Assembly (NCBI GenBank): GCA_003956705.1
Contig: QZCP01000049.1
Coordinates: forward strand, 70,334-134,333
Direction: 5' to 3'
Length of the DNA: 64,000 nucleotides
From: Brevipalpus yothersi
Taxonomy: Eukaryota; Arthropoda; Arachnida; Trombidiformes; Tenuipalpidae
Under the pieces are notes generated by a model. The model was not told where the DNA came from, made no database searches, and was given only the letters and a program-made list of their open reading frames with translations. Both the position numbers and the translations under genes were made by a program. The first letter of the stretch is position 1. Every line of letters starts with the position of its first letter. Below, one piece after another: positions 50,051 to 61,857 of the stretch.

Positions 50051-51418
50051 ATGAAGTCTCGTAAATTTCATGCACCGGTCAGATGGATGATGACCACTGG
50101 ACACGGTTCTGGTAGTGATCATCGTCATCATTCATCGTCAAATATCAGAATAACTTTCCATCACCACCATCGAGTTCCTCAAGTCATTGGATGCCTTTTG
50201 TATACAGTAATTGTGGTCATATTTTTTTCTCATGAGCCAGCCACATCCGCTTCCTCTTCCTCACCGCCAATGATATTTTTGAAATCTCTATGGAATAGTG
50301 GTCAGCCCATAGTTGATTATTATATAACATCAAATCAAAGTATCAATTTCACCCATTTAGCCTATGATAAACAATATGATCGCCTGTATGCTGGTGCATC
50401 AAATCGTATTTTCCAATTTAATGGCAATCTTCAGCATCCAATTCATCAACTGGAAACTGGCCCATTACTTGATAATCCACACTGTCCACCGGTTGAGTGC
50501 AATATTCCTATCGGTGATACGCCTAATGATAGAGTTTGGACAACAAATTTCAACAAAATTCTTGTGATTGATGAGCGTTCCAAAAAGTTGATCGCCTGTG
50601 GAAGTGTCCATCAAGGCTCATGTCGACGACATTCGCTGGAAGATATTCGTCGAACAGAACCGTTGATACCCATTCCAGTGGCTGCTAATGATGAAAATTC
50701 ATCAACATACGCATTTGTTGGCCCATCATATTATGGTGATTTTGGTCCATCAGCCAGTTCTGTACTGTATGTAGCCACCACAAATACTCGATTAGGTTCA
50801 TATCGTGAAATTGTGCCCGCAATAGCCAGTAGATCACTAGAATCTGGACCGAAATTATTTTCCGTCATAGAACAATCATTCTCGGATACCGCAATGGTCA
50901 ATATTGAATCACATCTTCGTGATTACTATTTGGTCAAGTATGTGTACGGCTTTTATACACAAGATTTTGTTTATTTTGCTACCATTCAAAAGCGATCCCA
51001 TTTGCGTGCCCTAGAAGAATGGGGATACCATACTCGATTGGCTCGTATATGTTCATCAGATGCTGCCTATAATACATACACTGAAATTACTCTCCAATGT
51101 GTGGGCAGTACAAGTGGTGGTGGTGATGGACATGTCCACCACTATCCACTGTTACAAGATGCAATTATCATTAACGCAAGTGGCCCAGTTGCCCATGATC
51201 TGGGTATCAGGGTTGGCTCATCAATATTGGTGGGCATATTTTCCACAGCCAAAGATCACACATGGATACCAGATGAACAATCAGCCATATGTGTATATTC
51301 TATTGAAGAAATTGAGCGTAAATTTACGGAAAATATCCATCTATGTTATAATGGTAGCGCTTTAACTCGAAATATGGATTATATTGCCGGCAACATTAAA
51401 GACTGTCCAGAACCAGGA
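50051..51418 (+). CDS. PlexB: Plexin exon 1 (leader and most of the Sema domain)
   Basis: Residues 1-456. A His/Ser-rich 44-residue lead precedes the hydrophobic segment VIGCLLYTVIVVIFFS, an unusually late signal sequence; Met13 or Met14 would shorten the lead. The Sema domain opens with INFTHLAYDKQYDRLYAGAS, has the CPPVEC cysteine pair, LIACGSVHQGSCRRHSLEDI, and ends ALTRNMDYIAGN in phase 0 before GTAAGT. Confidence 0.93.
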
Positions 51419-54400
51419 GTAAGTTGCTGTTCACTTTCTTGATCAATCCATCTTCTTCTCCTTCTTCTTCTTCTTATTCCTTGTCCAATGTTCCAACATC
51501 CACCCACCTATTCCCTACCTACTATATATACATATATATTATTCTTCCTCTCTCCTCATGAGCTCTCATCAAGTCTTCCCTACCTCTCTCTGTAGGATTG
51601 AAGATCACAGCTAGAGTAATCATCCGAAGCATTCTTCCACATACAGCTTTTTTCTTCTCTTTCCTCTTCCTCAGAAGTTGCATAGTAATATGATTGATAG
51701 CCTCACTTAATTCAGTTGACACTGTTGCCTGATCCTATTATTTTTTTTCCTTTCTCTCTCTCTTTCTCTCTTTCTTTCTGTGATACTCAAGGAAAATTTA
51801 TGTACTTTCTTTCTCTTTCCCCCAAAAACAGACCAGCAATGTGGCCAGCTTTTGTAGTGAAACTCTGAAATTGAATGGATCCATTCCGATCACAGCATTG
51901 GCATCAATCGAATTTTCGAATGAAACATTAACTTCTCTACTAGGCTTAACTGTTGCCACACCATCATCCAATAATGATAATAGTAATAACAATATTCTAT
52001 TCACCGGCACATCTAGAGGCCATCTTAAGAAGGTAATATCATTTGTTGCTGTGATTTTATTATAAACATATATATCTATCTAGACTTCTTCTCCATTTCC
52101 CTGGAAGAAAAGGTGATAGAAAAAAGTATCTCATCTCATCTCAGAATCCACATGTTCACAAGCACCCAGTAGCAGTAGTAATAGTAATAGTAGTCATCTT
52201 GCATTAATGGCTTTTTGGGTACTCAAATCTTTTTCTCTCTCTCTTTTGGTGATAGCTCTTGATGATTATGCATAGTAATGATTGAAAAATTTCTTCCTTC
52301 CCATATTTATATTCACTTTTTCAAATATATTTGCTCTCATGTAGACTATTTCATCTATCTTTACTCCTTATATACATGTACACATAACACTTGTTTCATG
52401 CATTCAATTCATTGGAATGCTTCTGATCGACAAAAGAATGCAATGAAAAGAAGTAAAAGAACATAGGAAGTTGAATTTTGTAATGCAAATAAATTTGCAA
52501 TAAAGGAATACAGAATAGAAGAATACAGTATAGAAGATGAAGAGGAACACACACTGAAAGTGAATATATTCTTGGCTTACTTAATTCATGTACATGTATG
52601 TTCATTTTTTGGAAGCCTTTGATTGAGTTTTTCCATTGATTGCTATTCAAATATTTGCTTTCCCATGATGATGATGGGAATAAAAAGTTTTTCTTGCTGA
52701 TGAAAAAAAAAGGTATTTCAATCTTCAAATTCATATTCAAACTCAATAATCATCATGCAATATGTACACTATATATTGCTCACTTGAATATTTGAATATC
52801 ATTTGAATATTCAATTCATCAAGAAGAGAGAGAAAAAAAGTGAATCATGAGGATCATATTTCGTATTACCCTCGAGCATTATGCAAATTTCGATCCTAAT
52901 GATGTTTTCATTATCTTATTTTTTTATTCATTTTTTATTCTCACCCTCAAAGTAAGGCTAATTTTTTGCATTCCTTTCTTTTAACTTCTCACCAACAGAT
53001 TCTCCTTCGAAATATCAAGCATGCTGAACAATTTGATGAAATTCCAATCCATTCTGGACATGCCATTCTAGCAGATATGCTTTTCGATCAAACTGAACGT
53101 TTTATTTATGCAGCAACACGATACAAAATCAGTAAAGTTCAAATTGATCTGTGTTCATCAAGTGATAATAATCTATCAACCTGTGTATCATGTGTTGGCG
53201 CTAAGAATCCATTCTGTGGATGGTGTGAATCACAGAATCGATGTACAAATAGATACGAATGTTCCAAATCTTCGTCAGTATTTTCGAAAATGCTCAAAAA
53301 TATTCGACCACAAAATCGACCACCCTCAAGTATATGGATTTCAGATATCCGAAAGTGTACCACTGATACACACTCTCGAGAGGTGGGTCTGAAAAGTTTT
53401 CCAATAGATTCTGATGATCTACTAGTACTAAAAATTGATCAAACCATACCATTTGATCAATATCAATGTGTCTTCAATGGTGTCCAATCATCGCCAACAA
53501 CAACCACTCGAGCTGTATTCACATCATTTCAATCATCAAGTGGTGAGCTTGTTTGTCGTTTACCACCGATTGATGAGAGACCATCAATCCCAAAAGACTC
53601 TGATCACATCACACTTGACTTGACCATACGATCGGAAACAAGACATGTGGACATTGTCCATCGAAAGTATACCTTTTACGATTGTAGTGTCCACATGGAT
53701 TGTTTATCTTGTCTGACCAGCAATTGGAGATGTAATTTTTGTTCACATTCAAATGTTTGCACAGCTAGTCATGTATTGTGTGGACATCACCAGCAGCATC
53801 CCTATTCCCATCAACATCACCAGCAGCAACAATCGTCTCCATCATCTGCATCACCATCGCTATCTTCATCATCATCAGTCCCACAACGATTGTCCCATCA
53901 TAATCATCATTATTCACATGCAAATATTCGTAACAGTATTCCATCGATTGATTCGTTAACCAATTATTCGGTTGCCGAAACATTGTCTCCATCATCATCA
54001 ATCGATGGTGGCTCATTGTGGCTTACATCAGTCAATCGTATACGTAATGTGAATGAATGTCCAGGCTATAATTGGCCAATGAATGGAGGCAAAGATGGAA
54101 AAGATGGAGAGAATGATGAAGAAAAAGATGTTGGAGGAGGAGAAAGATCAAGAGATGAAGATGAAGAAGAATCTATTCTGATTCCCAGTGATGTGTCCAC
54201 TGAGATATCATTGAAAGTGAAAAATTTGTCTCCACAATCAAGTGGAAACAATAATAATAATCACAATAATGGTAACAGTGGTGAACAATTGTGGTGTTCA
54301 TTGTTGATTGAAGACAATGAATTTACAGTCACTGCTCGTCGAATTAATCATCCGAATTCAAGTGGCCTGGAGCGTATCGTTTGTTCACCCAATATTTACA

Positions 54401-57400
54401 CATTTTCCAGTGAACTTGCTTCACTTCCGGCAAGTTTATCCATTCTTAGTCAAATAACAAGTGTAAAAGATAAAAATCAACAGCATCCGTCCGCATCTTC
54501 AACGTCCATACTGTTAGATAGATTCGAAGTGACCATGTATAAGTGTCATCTACTTGGTGCTCATGCAGGACGATCAGATTGTTCATTATGCCACAATTTA
54601 AGGACAATTTATGGTTGCAATTGGTGTGATGGTATATGTAAACATTATACTTTATGCTCCAATTCAAATGAACTTAATGATCACCATCTTGAATCATCAT
54701 CACCATCCAGATCACCATCGTCACCATTATTACTATCATCATCACAGCCACTGTGTCCACCACCGCGAATCGACTTTATTGAGCCACTGAGTGGACCACT
54801 TGAGGGTGGCACAATGTTAACAATTGAGGGTAGCAATTTAGGAACCTCAAGATCACTTATTGTCAACCGGATACTGGTTGGCAATTCACCATGTGATCTG
54901 ATTGATTTTAACATATCAGTTCGTATTGTGTGCCGGACACGTCCGGTACATAGGCCAACAAGTGTTACTGTTAAAGTTTTGGATGATAAAGGAAATGTGT
55001 TGATTGAGTCGAGAGAAAAATTTGCCTACAAAACAATCCATTTGACCGGAAATGAACCAAAATTTGGACCCAAATCAGGTGGCACAATGTTGACACTATT
55101 GGGTAAAAATTTGAATATCGGTAGTTTCACCCAAATATTTCTCGATTCAACTGGATGCCCAGTAGATAGACGAGTGTCGACAAGTGATCAGATAGTTTGT
55201 CGAACATCGCCATCACCCAAAGGTGCATATCAAGTCACCAGATTGGTGGTCAAAATAGATGATTACGAAGCATCATTAGCATATCCATTTTTGTATACAG
55301 AAAATCCTACGATAACTTCGATTGTTCCTAAGGTGAGCTTCATGAGTGGCGGACGATTGTTGAGAGTATCAGGAACCAATTTAACATCTCTCCATCAGCA
55401 CGCTAGACTGGCACTGTATTCACCAGATGGTTCCATCATTAATACTACTGTCTGTGATATTTTTAATGATACACAAATGATTTGTCCATCACCTCCTATC
55501 AGTCCATCATTGATGATAAATCTACCTCAAAGTATAAGAAGAATATCATCCTCATCTTCATCCATTCATTTGTATGAATCCTCTTCATTGGCCAACAATT
55601 TAGCCTACTCTAAATCATCTTCTTCATCTCCAGCATCTTCTTCTTCTTCTCTCTCATCTTCATCATCTCAAAGTGGTCTTACATCAACTGATGATAGCCG
55701 TATTGCCCTAAACGTTGGTCTAGTTTTTGGTGATGGAATATCTCAACTACATTCCTCATCAAATCGAATTAATTTTCCACTTTCTATCACCTCTGCCGCC
55801 TCCTCATCCTCGATCTCATCTCCATCCTCTTCCTCATCCTCCTTCGCCTCATCTTTTGCCCAAAATCGTCTCAGTAAAGCAAGTGATTTGATCTACTATG
55901 TGCCTGATCCAACATTGTACACATTCACCGATGATGATGGCAAAAATTCCATCAAATCACATCGAAGTGGTGAACCTCTTGTTATCAGTGGCTTAAATTT
56001 AAATCGTGCCGCAACCGTAGATGAAGTTAAGGTTAATATCGGCAAAGTGGCCTGTAATTTAACATCACTGATGGCCTCACAACTGGTTTGTATTCCATCA
56101 GCCACTGAAATACCACCGATGGCAAATGATGCCGATGGTGATGGTAGTGATGATGATAATTTTGGCCACCGATCTACTACTACTACTACTACCACCACTA
56201 CTAGTCATGGCCCAGCCAAAGTTGTGGTCAGTGTGGGCCGTAATCTTCGCTACGAAATTGGCCACTTAGTGTGGAATGATCCATCAGCAATGAGCGTAAA
56301 CATTGGTAATGATGGTGGTAGTAGTAGTGGTGGCAATAGTATGTTACGATCAATTGTGGTGTTGATTTTGTGTGGAATTGTGGTGGCAATTGTGATTCTC
56401 ACTGGATATGCGTATGTTAATCATCGAAATTCACTTGTTATACAGTGTGAATGTAAACGAATATATCAGCAAATGGATATACTTGAGAATAGTGTTCGTT
56501 CCGAGTGTAAACAAGAATTTGCTGAACTTCAATCGTACATCATTGATTTGACCAATAGTCTTGCCTCGGTTGGCATTCCAACACAAAGTCATCGTGTATA
56601 TGTGATGAAAGTATTATTTCCCGGTGTTTATGATCATCCACTATTCCAAGAGCCAAAGCTACGAATTAACGGTATTTTCACTGGCTATGAGTTGGCAATG
56701 AATCATTTTGAGCAACTTTTGAACAGTAAAATATTTTTATTAGCATTTGTAAGCACATTAGAGAATCAGAAAACTTTTACCATACGAGATAAGTAAGTAT
56801 CAATTAATTGTCTAATTTGAATATCAATTTTCTTCCTTTTGTTTTACTGTTGTGTACAATTTTACTTACTTTGTTCTCTTTGTTTCTACCTTTTCTCCTT
56901 CCATCAAAGGATAAATGTTGCCTCACTTTTGACTATAATTTTTATGGAGCGTATGGAATATGCTACAGATATTTTGAAAACCTTGCTAGAACAATTGGTC
57001 GAAAAATCTGTCCACAGTAAGCATCCACAATTGATGCTACGTCGTACGGAATCAATAGTGGAAAAAATGTTAACCAATTGGTTGGCATTGAATATGTATC
57101 ATTACGTAAGAGAAAATATTAGCAGTGGACTATTTCTACTATTTCAAGCTCTCAAATATCAATTAGAAAAAGGTCCTGTTGATGCAGTCACCCATCAAGC
57201 TAAATATTCACTCTCTGATGAACGCAATTTTCGCGGTTATTGTGTGGAATCAAATCACATCACAATCGAAGTGTATAGTGATTATGATGAACACACTGAA
57301 ATTGAAAATAATTTGCTTGATCGGTGTAAAAGTGAGGAAAAGATTACCTGTCATGTATTGGATTGTGATACAATCAGTCAGGTGAAAGTGAAAATTTTGG

Positions 57401-60400
57401 ACAATCTATACCGAACAACACCATTTTCACGTAGACCCTGTGTTCATGATACCGAGCTAATATGGCTGATTGACAGTGGTAACCACTTGGTTTTGTCAGA
57501 TATTGATTATTCAAGTAAGGTAACTTATGAGAATGGAATAAATTGGAAACAATTGAATACACTTAAGCATTACACATCACTGTATGGTGTCCAGTCAAAG
57601 TATACCATGAGTCTAGTCATGAAACAATCATATCACCACCATCCATCATCATCACCACCGTCAACATCATCACCACAAAGTTATGCATCAACTTTGACCT
57701 CATCATGTGTTAAACAACAGCAGCGTAACAATATTTTGACCACTTCAAATATGACCATCAATGAATCATACAATCAGTGTGAACAAAATCAGCATCAACA
57801 TTTGCATAACAGTAGTCTGTACAGTAGAGGAACCATATTGAAAAGATCACCAGGAGAATATCAACGAATTGATCGGAGGGCCAAATTTTGGCATCTTGTG
57901 AAACCAGAGATAGGATTTGATTCCACAATGTCATGGAATGGTTACACAGATAGGGGTCACAGTGTTTCGGTTCCAGCTGAAACTCATCTGATTCGATTGT
58001 TGATTGCCAAAGGTTCGATTCAAAAATTTATTGACGATTCATTGGCTACAATATTGTCGGTAAATGATTCAATGCCACCAGCAATTAAGTGGCTATTTGA
58101 TTTACTTGATGAATTGGCGATCAAACATGGTATCACCGATCGTGAAGTGATATTTTCTTGGAAAAGTAATGCATTGCCTTTACGTTTTTGGGTGAATTTT
58201 ATCAAGAATCCAGATTTCATATTGGATGTCCACAAAAATACTACACTCGATTCGTGTCTTTCGGTTATCGCCCAAACACTGATGGATGCTTGCTCATCAA
58301 CTGACCATCAACTGGGAAAGGTAAATAATTCTATCGCTTGATGACCCAGGATTATCTGTTCTACTGATCCTCATCATTCCTTTTCCGAAAATTCTGCTTT
58401 ACTGTATACATATAGATAGTGAGCAAATCCATAGGATTGCGGATTATTCTGTTCTTCTTCTTATTCTCATTTCTTTTCCATTCCACTGATTCTTCTCCTT
58501 TATTCTGAACAGTATACTTGTGCTGTACATGTAACCAGATTTCCTTTTGCTTCTTCTGCCTGAATGCTTATTGGCTTGTTAACTTGTCCTTTACAGCATT
58601 CTTTACCGATGTTTCACAATATGATATGTATCCATCCTTTTTATCCATCTATTTTATCTTCATCTTTCTAATGTCTGGTCTCTCTCTCTTTCTCTTTTTG
58701 TTTCATTTCCACAGAATTCGCCTCCAAATAAGTTACTATTTGCCAAAGATATTCCAATATATCGTAACATGGTAACCAATTTCTATCAAAATATCTCCTC
58801 CCTGGTGCCAATCAGTGAACAAGAAATGAAGGCAACCATGCAATGTCTTTCCTTGGTAACTTGACTACTTTCATGATCATTTTATTATTCTTTATTGCTC
58901 ATGTCTTACTCACTATACATCACAAACTTTCATTGAGAATATATCAATTCGATGAGAGAGAGAAAAAAAGCCCATAAAAGTGTCCCAAATTTTTGATTCA
59001 TGAATTTGAACTAAGTATCATGCGTTATATATTAATCATAGTGGAAGCTATTTTTCATCAAAAATTTTCCAGAACCTTTCCATCCACAAAGTCTGAAATA
59101 TCATTTTTCCTTTCTTCTCCATATACTTATTTCTTTTTCATGAAAGGCTTTTTCCACTATCAATTCAAGCTCCAAAATCCTCAGGAATCATTGAATCGGA
59201 TTAGAAATATTCTTCCAAAATTTTACTCTTTGTGCTTAAAAATTGACTCAACTATGATATCACATTGAACATTATTTCGGTGTACATAAGCCTTCGTGAC
59301 CTTTTTTAGACCAAAATCTTGCTAGAAATCTCATATATAATAGAAATTTTCATCATTTCATCAGACATCCTGGAAGGACCTGCAACTTATACATTTATTA
59401 GATTTGAATAACATTCTTGAATGCTACTGAAAATTCAAAGAATTAATCCACATAATCGAGATGAGTTCCGAGTCTCAGTATTTGTTTCAAGAACTTTTGA
59501 TGAGATCAGAATTGGGAAACGACTTGAGCTTTTCCATTATGACTGAAACTACTGTGATATTCATCTTATTATGTCATAATTTTCATCTTCATCATTATCG
59601 TTAGGGCAATCTATTCTCTTTTCCTCCATCTTCATTGTCGTTCATAGGCAACCCTTTTCATCATTTAAATTTGCTACTCACCTCAAGGAGCCATTAGAAT
59701 TATGAGTTTTTTGACCCCCATTTATCATTCTGTTGTTTGAATATGTATTTTATATTATTATTAATCATTTCCTATTTGCCAAGTTGTATTTATTTCACTT
59801 ATAACTTTTTCAATTTCTAGTCAAACTTCTAGAATTTCTTTTCTGATTGTCTTGAGGAAAATTGAATACAGTTATATGCCACTTCAATAGTCATTTGTTT
59901 TATTGTTTCTAGAATATATTGTCATTATTTTGAATGCTAAATTTGTTAGAAGAAATTTAAAATCTTATGATAATTGGGAAGGAAGGAGATTTTCACTCTC
60001 TGAAAGAAATTTTCATCGAACATCCGATTTTATATTATTATTAGAATTCATCTTCTGGGAAACATGGTTAAAAACACCTTTAAAAGGATTTGGTAGGATT
60101 GAAAAATGAATTGATTATATTCTCAATGAGACATGGGCAAAAAAGGATGCAAAGAGTGAATCCTTCACTCAATCAATTCAAATCTCATTTCGACTTTTTT
60201 TCTCTTTCAATGACTTTCAGGCTCATTCCGGTGAATTTGATGTGATATGTGCTCTCAAAGAGCTGTATGTCTACGCTGCCAAGTATTGGCTACCATTGAT
60301 GGAGACCATTGAAAATGATCCACTTTGTCGTGAGCATCATTTGGCCCAAAAATTTGCCAACATATCTTCCACAATGAATGGTGAAATGGGCTATTCTGTT

Positions 60401-60406
60401 CGATGA
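50051..60406 (+). CDS. PlexB: Plexin (semaphorin receptor), class B-like, complete, 6 exons
   Basis: Single-pass receptor for semaphorins in axon guidance and cell adhesion, with a cytoplasmic GAP acting on Rap/Ras-type GTPases. Exons are 50051-51418, 51832-52032, 52999-56792, 56910-58320, 58715-58855 and 60221-60406; all junctions are GT-AG and the frame is continuous for 2,366 residues. Domains: leader about 45-67; Sema about 85-570; PSI1 572-612, PSI2 748-784, PSI3 1037-1077; IPT repeats, the last four starting near 1108, 1203, 1291 and 1489; membrane helix 1640-1662; juxtamembrane coiled region; GAP with Arg1832/Arg1833 in MLRRTESIVEKMLTNW and Arg2213 in LPLRFWVNFIKNPDF; Rho-GTPase-binding segment in between. 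Class B is favoured by the Sema C-terminal half (FVYFATIQKRSHLRALEEWG) and the C-terminal AHSGEFD...LKELY. An in-frame TAA at 50030 precedes the ATG. It is longer than usual plexins because of Ser/His/Asn-rich inserts. Confidence 0.92.
51419..51831 (+). other. Plexin intron 1 (0.41 kb)
   Basis: Bounded by GTAAGT and AAACAG; pyrimidine-rich, no coding content. Confidence 0.88.
51832..52032 (+). CDS. PlexB: Plexin exon 2 (Sema domain)
   Basis: Residues 457-523. Encodes FCSETLKLNGSIPITALASI and FTGTSRGHLKK, the last Sema blade, with a short Asn/Ser/Asp insert. The acceptor is AAACAG and the donor GTAATA (non-optimal). Confidence 0.93.
52033..52998 (+). other. Plexin intron 2 (0.97 kb)
   Basis: Bounded by GTAATA and CAACAG. 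AT-rich, no long repeat array and no exon-like content. Confidence 0.88.
52999..56792 (+). CDS. PlexB: Plexin exon 3, 3.8-kb exon (PSI/IPT repeats, membrane helix, juxtamembrane)
   Basis: Residues 524-1788. Order: end of Sema; PSI1 (CVSCVGAKNPFCGWC); first IPT; PSI2 (CLSCLTSNWRCNFC); a roughly 160-residue low-complexity insert; second IPT remainder; PSI3 (CSLCHNLRTIYGCNWC); IPTs marked by EPLSGPLEGGTMLTIEGSNL, FGPKSGGTMLTLLGKNL and SFMSGGRLLRVSGTNL; a Ser-rich linker; last IPT; helix LRSIVVLILCGIVVAIVIL; then the start of the cytoplasmic segment (QCKQEF-like CKQEFAELQSYIIDLT, RVYVMKVLFPGVYDHPLF). No stop codon or splice site interrupts it. Confidence 0.95.
56910..58320 (+). CDS. PlexB: Plexin exon 4 (GAP part 1, GTPase-binding segment, GAP part 2)
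   Basis: Residues 1788-2258. The acceptor is TCAAAG (117-base intron 3) and the donor GTAAAT. Encodes INVASLLTIIFMERMEYATD, the double-Arg motif, NMYHYVRENISSGLFLLFQA, EKGPVDAVTHQAKYSL, the ubiquitin-like GTPase-binding segment (VLDCDTISQVKVKILDNLYR), a Ser/His/Gln-rich insert at about 2028-2095, WHLVKP, then FIDDSLATIL and the second Arg motif. Confidence 0.95.
58321..58714 (+). other. Plexin intron 4 (0.39 kb)
   Basis: Bounded by GTAAAT and TCCACAG, with a CT-rich acceptor tract (58679-58712). Confidence 0.88.
58715..58855 (+). CDS. PlexB: Plexin exon 5 (GAP)
   Basis: Residues 2259-2305. Encodes NSPPNKLLFAKDIPIYRNMV then SEQEMKATMQCLSL; the LFAKDIP-x-Y block is near-invariant in plexins. 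The acceptor is TCCACAG and the donor GTAACT. Confidence 0.94.
58856..60220 (+). other. Plexin intron 5 (1.37 kb)
   Basis: Bounded by GTAACT and CTTTCAG. AT-rich, with a GA-rich patch at 58951-58966; no exon recognised. Confidence 0.85.
60221..60406 (+). CDS. PlexB: Plexin terminal exon
   Basis: Residues 2306-2366. Encodes AHSGEFDVICALKELYVYAA and HHLAQKFANISSTMNGEMGY, ending SVR then TGA (60404-60406). The end does not fit a PDZ-binding motif, unlike vertebrate class B plexins, which end in one. Confidence 0.93.
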   Translation, partial: AHSGEFDVICALKELYVYAAKYWLPLMETIENDPLCREHHLAQKFANISSTMNGEMGYSVR

Positions 60407-61309
60407 GCTTAACATTTGATAGTATCAAGAGATCAAACCTGGATAACTTCAAATCAATTAACTTTATCATCTGATCATCATCGCCATTCGATAGAGGACT
60501 CCCCATTTCCTACCAAAACATGGAGAAAATCTTCTACTATCTTCCAATCAATGTCTTCAATGATCTTTTCTCCATAAAACCAGCCAAATGGAATGATTCA
60601 TATTGAATGAAAAGCATCGAAGTCATGATCATCAATGTTGAATGGAAAAAACATTCGAAAAGTTCTGAAAAATTCGACGGATTGCATCATGATGATGAAT
60701 GCAACTTTTTGTCCACTAGATGGCACAACCTGTCGGCAAGTTTTCGTGAACATCAGAAAAACCGTTATTCAGATGGAAATTCCATCATGAAACTGTGTAA
60801 ATATGAGTTCATGGAGATAATTGCTATAAATTTAATGACCATGAAGAGACGATAATCTGAAAAATACAGCTCAACCATCATTGATCAACTAAATCATCCG
60901 CATGATCAGAGCTGGTGGGACTGGCATACTCAGTACAACCAGTTTTTCGTCAGAACTTTTTATCAGAAAATTTCTTACTATCATGAATAGGGGTGGACAG
61001 AGTTGTCTATCGATCAAATGAATTGATGAGATCCAAATCTCTGGAAACATTTCAAATCAAGTTGGAGATGGCTGAGATCTGTCAACATTCTAGCGTTTTC
61101 AATTTTCACCAAAAAGAATATTTCATGATGTGCCTGATTAAATCCCTATTCGTAACGTGAAACAGAGATTTGCTCCTTTGAACACTTATTTGAATACTCT
61201 TTTGCTCATTCTCAAGTTGAGCATTTATCAAACCACTTGTAAATGAGCACATCCAGTGTTCTTTATACGTGAAAACAAAATGAAAATATTAATAATTGAT
61301 TGGATTATG

Positions 61310-61319
61310 AATAAATAAA
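61310..61319 (+). terminator. Candidate polyadenylation signals of plexin
   Basis: Two overlapping AATAAA hexamers (61310-61315, 61314-61319), about 900 bases past the plexin stop codon. Closer non-canonical signals cannot be excluded. Confidence 0.35.
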
Positions 61320-61792
61320 TTATTAGAATAAATGACAAGTGAGTTTTTTGGAATGTTGAAAAATAGTATATAAAAGTTGAGATTTTTTTTTCATTTCGCT
61401 TCAAAACCTTATGAAAAACTTTATCGAGCTTCCTTCCTTTGCAAATGATGATCAAAATAGCTTTTTATTCACTGGTTTCCTTCTTTAATTTCCTTTTTAT
61501 CAAATATTTCGAAAAAGAAAATAAAAGTGTCAAGTTAAGTGTTTGAGATGGAAAAGCTCAAGAGAATTTTGTGAGAATTCAATCAAAAAGGAATCCGGTT
61601 GAATGATTGAAAGTATATGAACAAGTGTAAAAGGAGAGAAAAAAAGAAGGAAAGCGAGAGAATAGAAAAATTCCTGATCAAGTTTCACATGATCATGAAA
61701 TCGAAAGCAGTATAACTCCATGAGTGGAACCCAGGAAATTCTACTAAAGAGCGTGAAAGAGAGAGTGAATACCTATCTGCACAAGAGTAAAA

Positions 61793-61795
<3 letters not shown>

Positions 61796-61855
<60 letters not shown>
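61796..61855. repeat. (CT)n microsatellite
   Basis: About 60 bases of CT; the first long array after the plexin gene. Confidence 0.98.

Positions 61856-61857
<2 letters not shown>

Noticed and set aside
50051..60406. Assigning the plexin to class A
   Set aside because: The second half of the Sema domain and the terminal AHSGEFD...LKELY block fit class B better; moderate confidence, a tree is needed.
4927..61855. Regularly spaced repeats considered as a CRISPR array
   Set aside because: Pure dinucleotide repeats without spacers, scattered over 57 kb of eukaryotic intronic and intergenic DNA.
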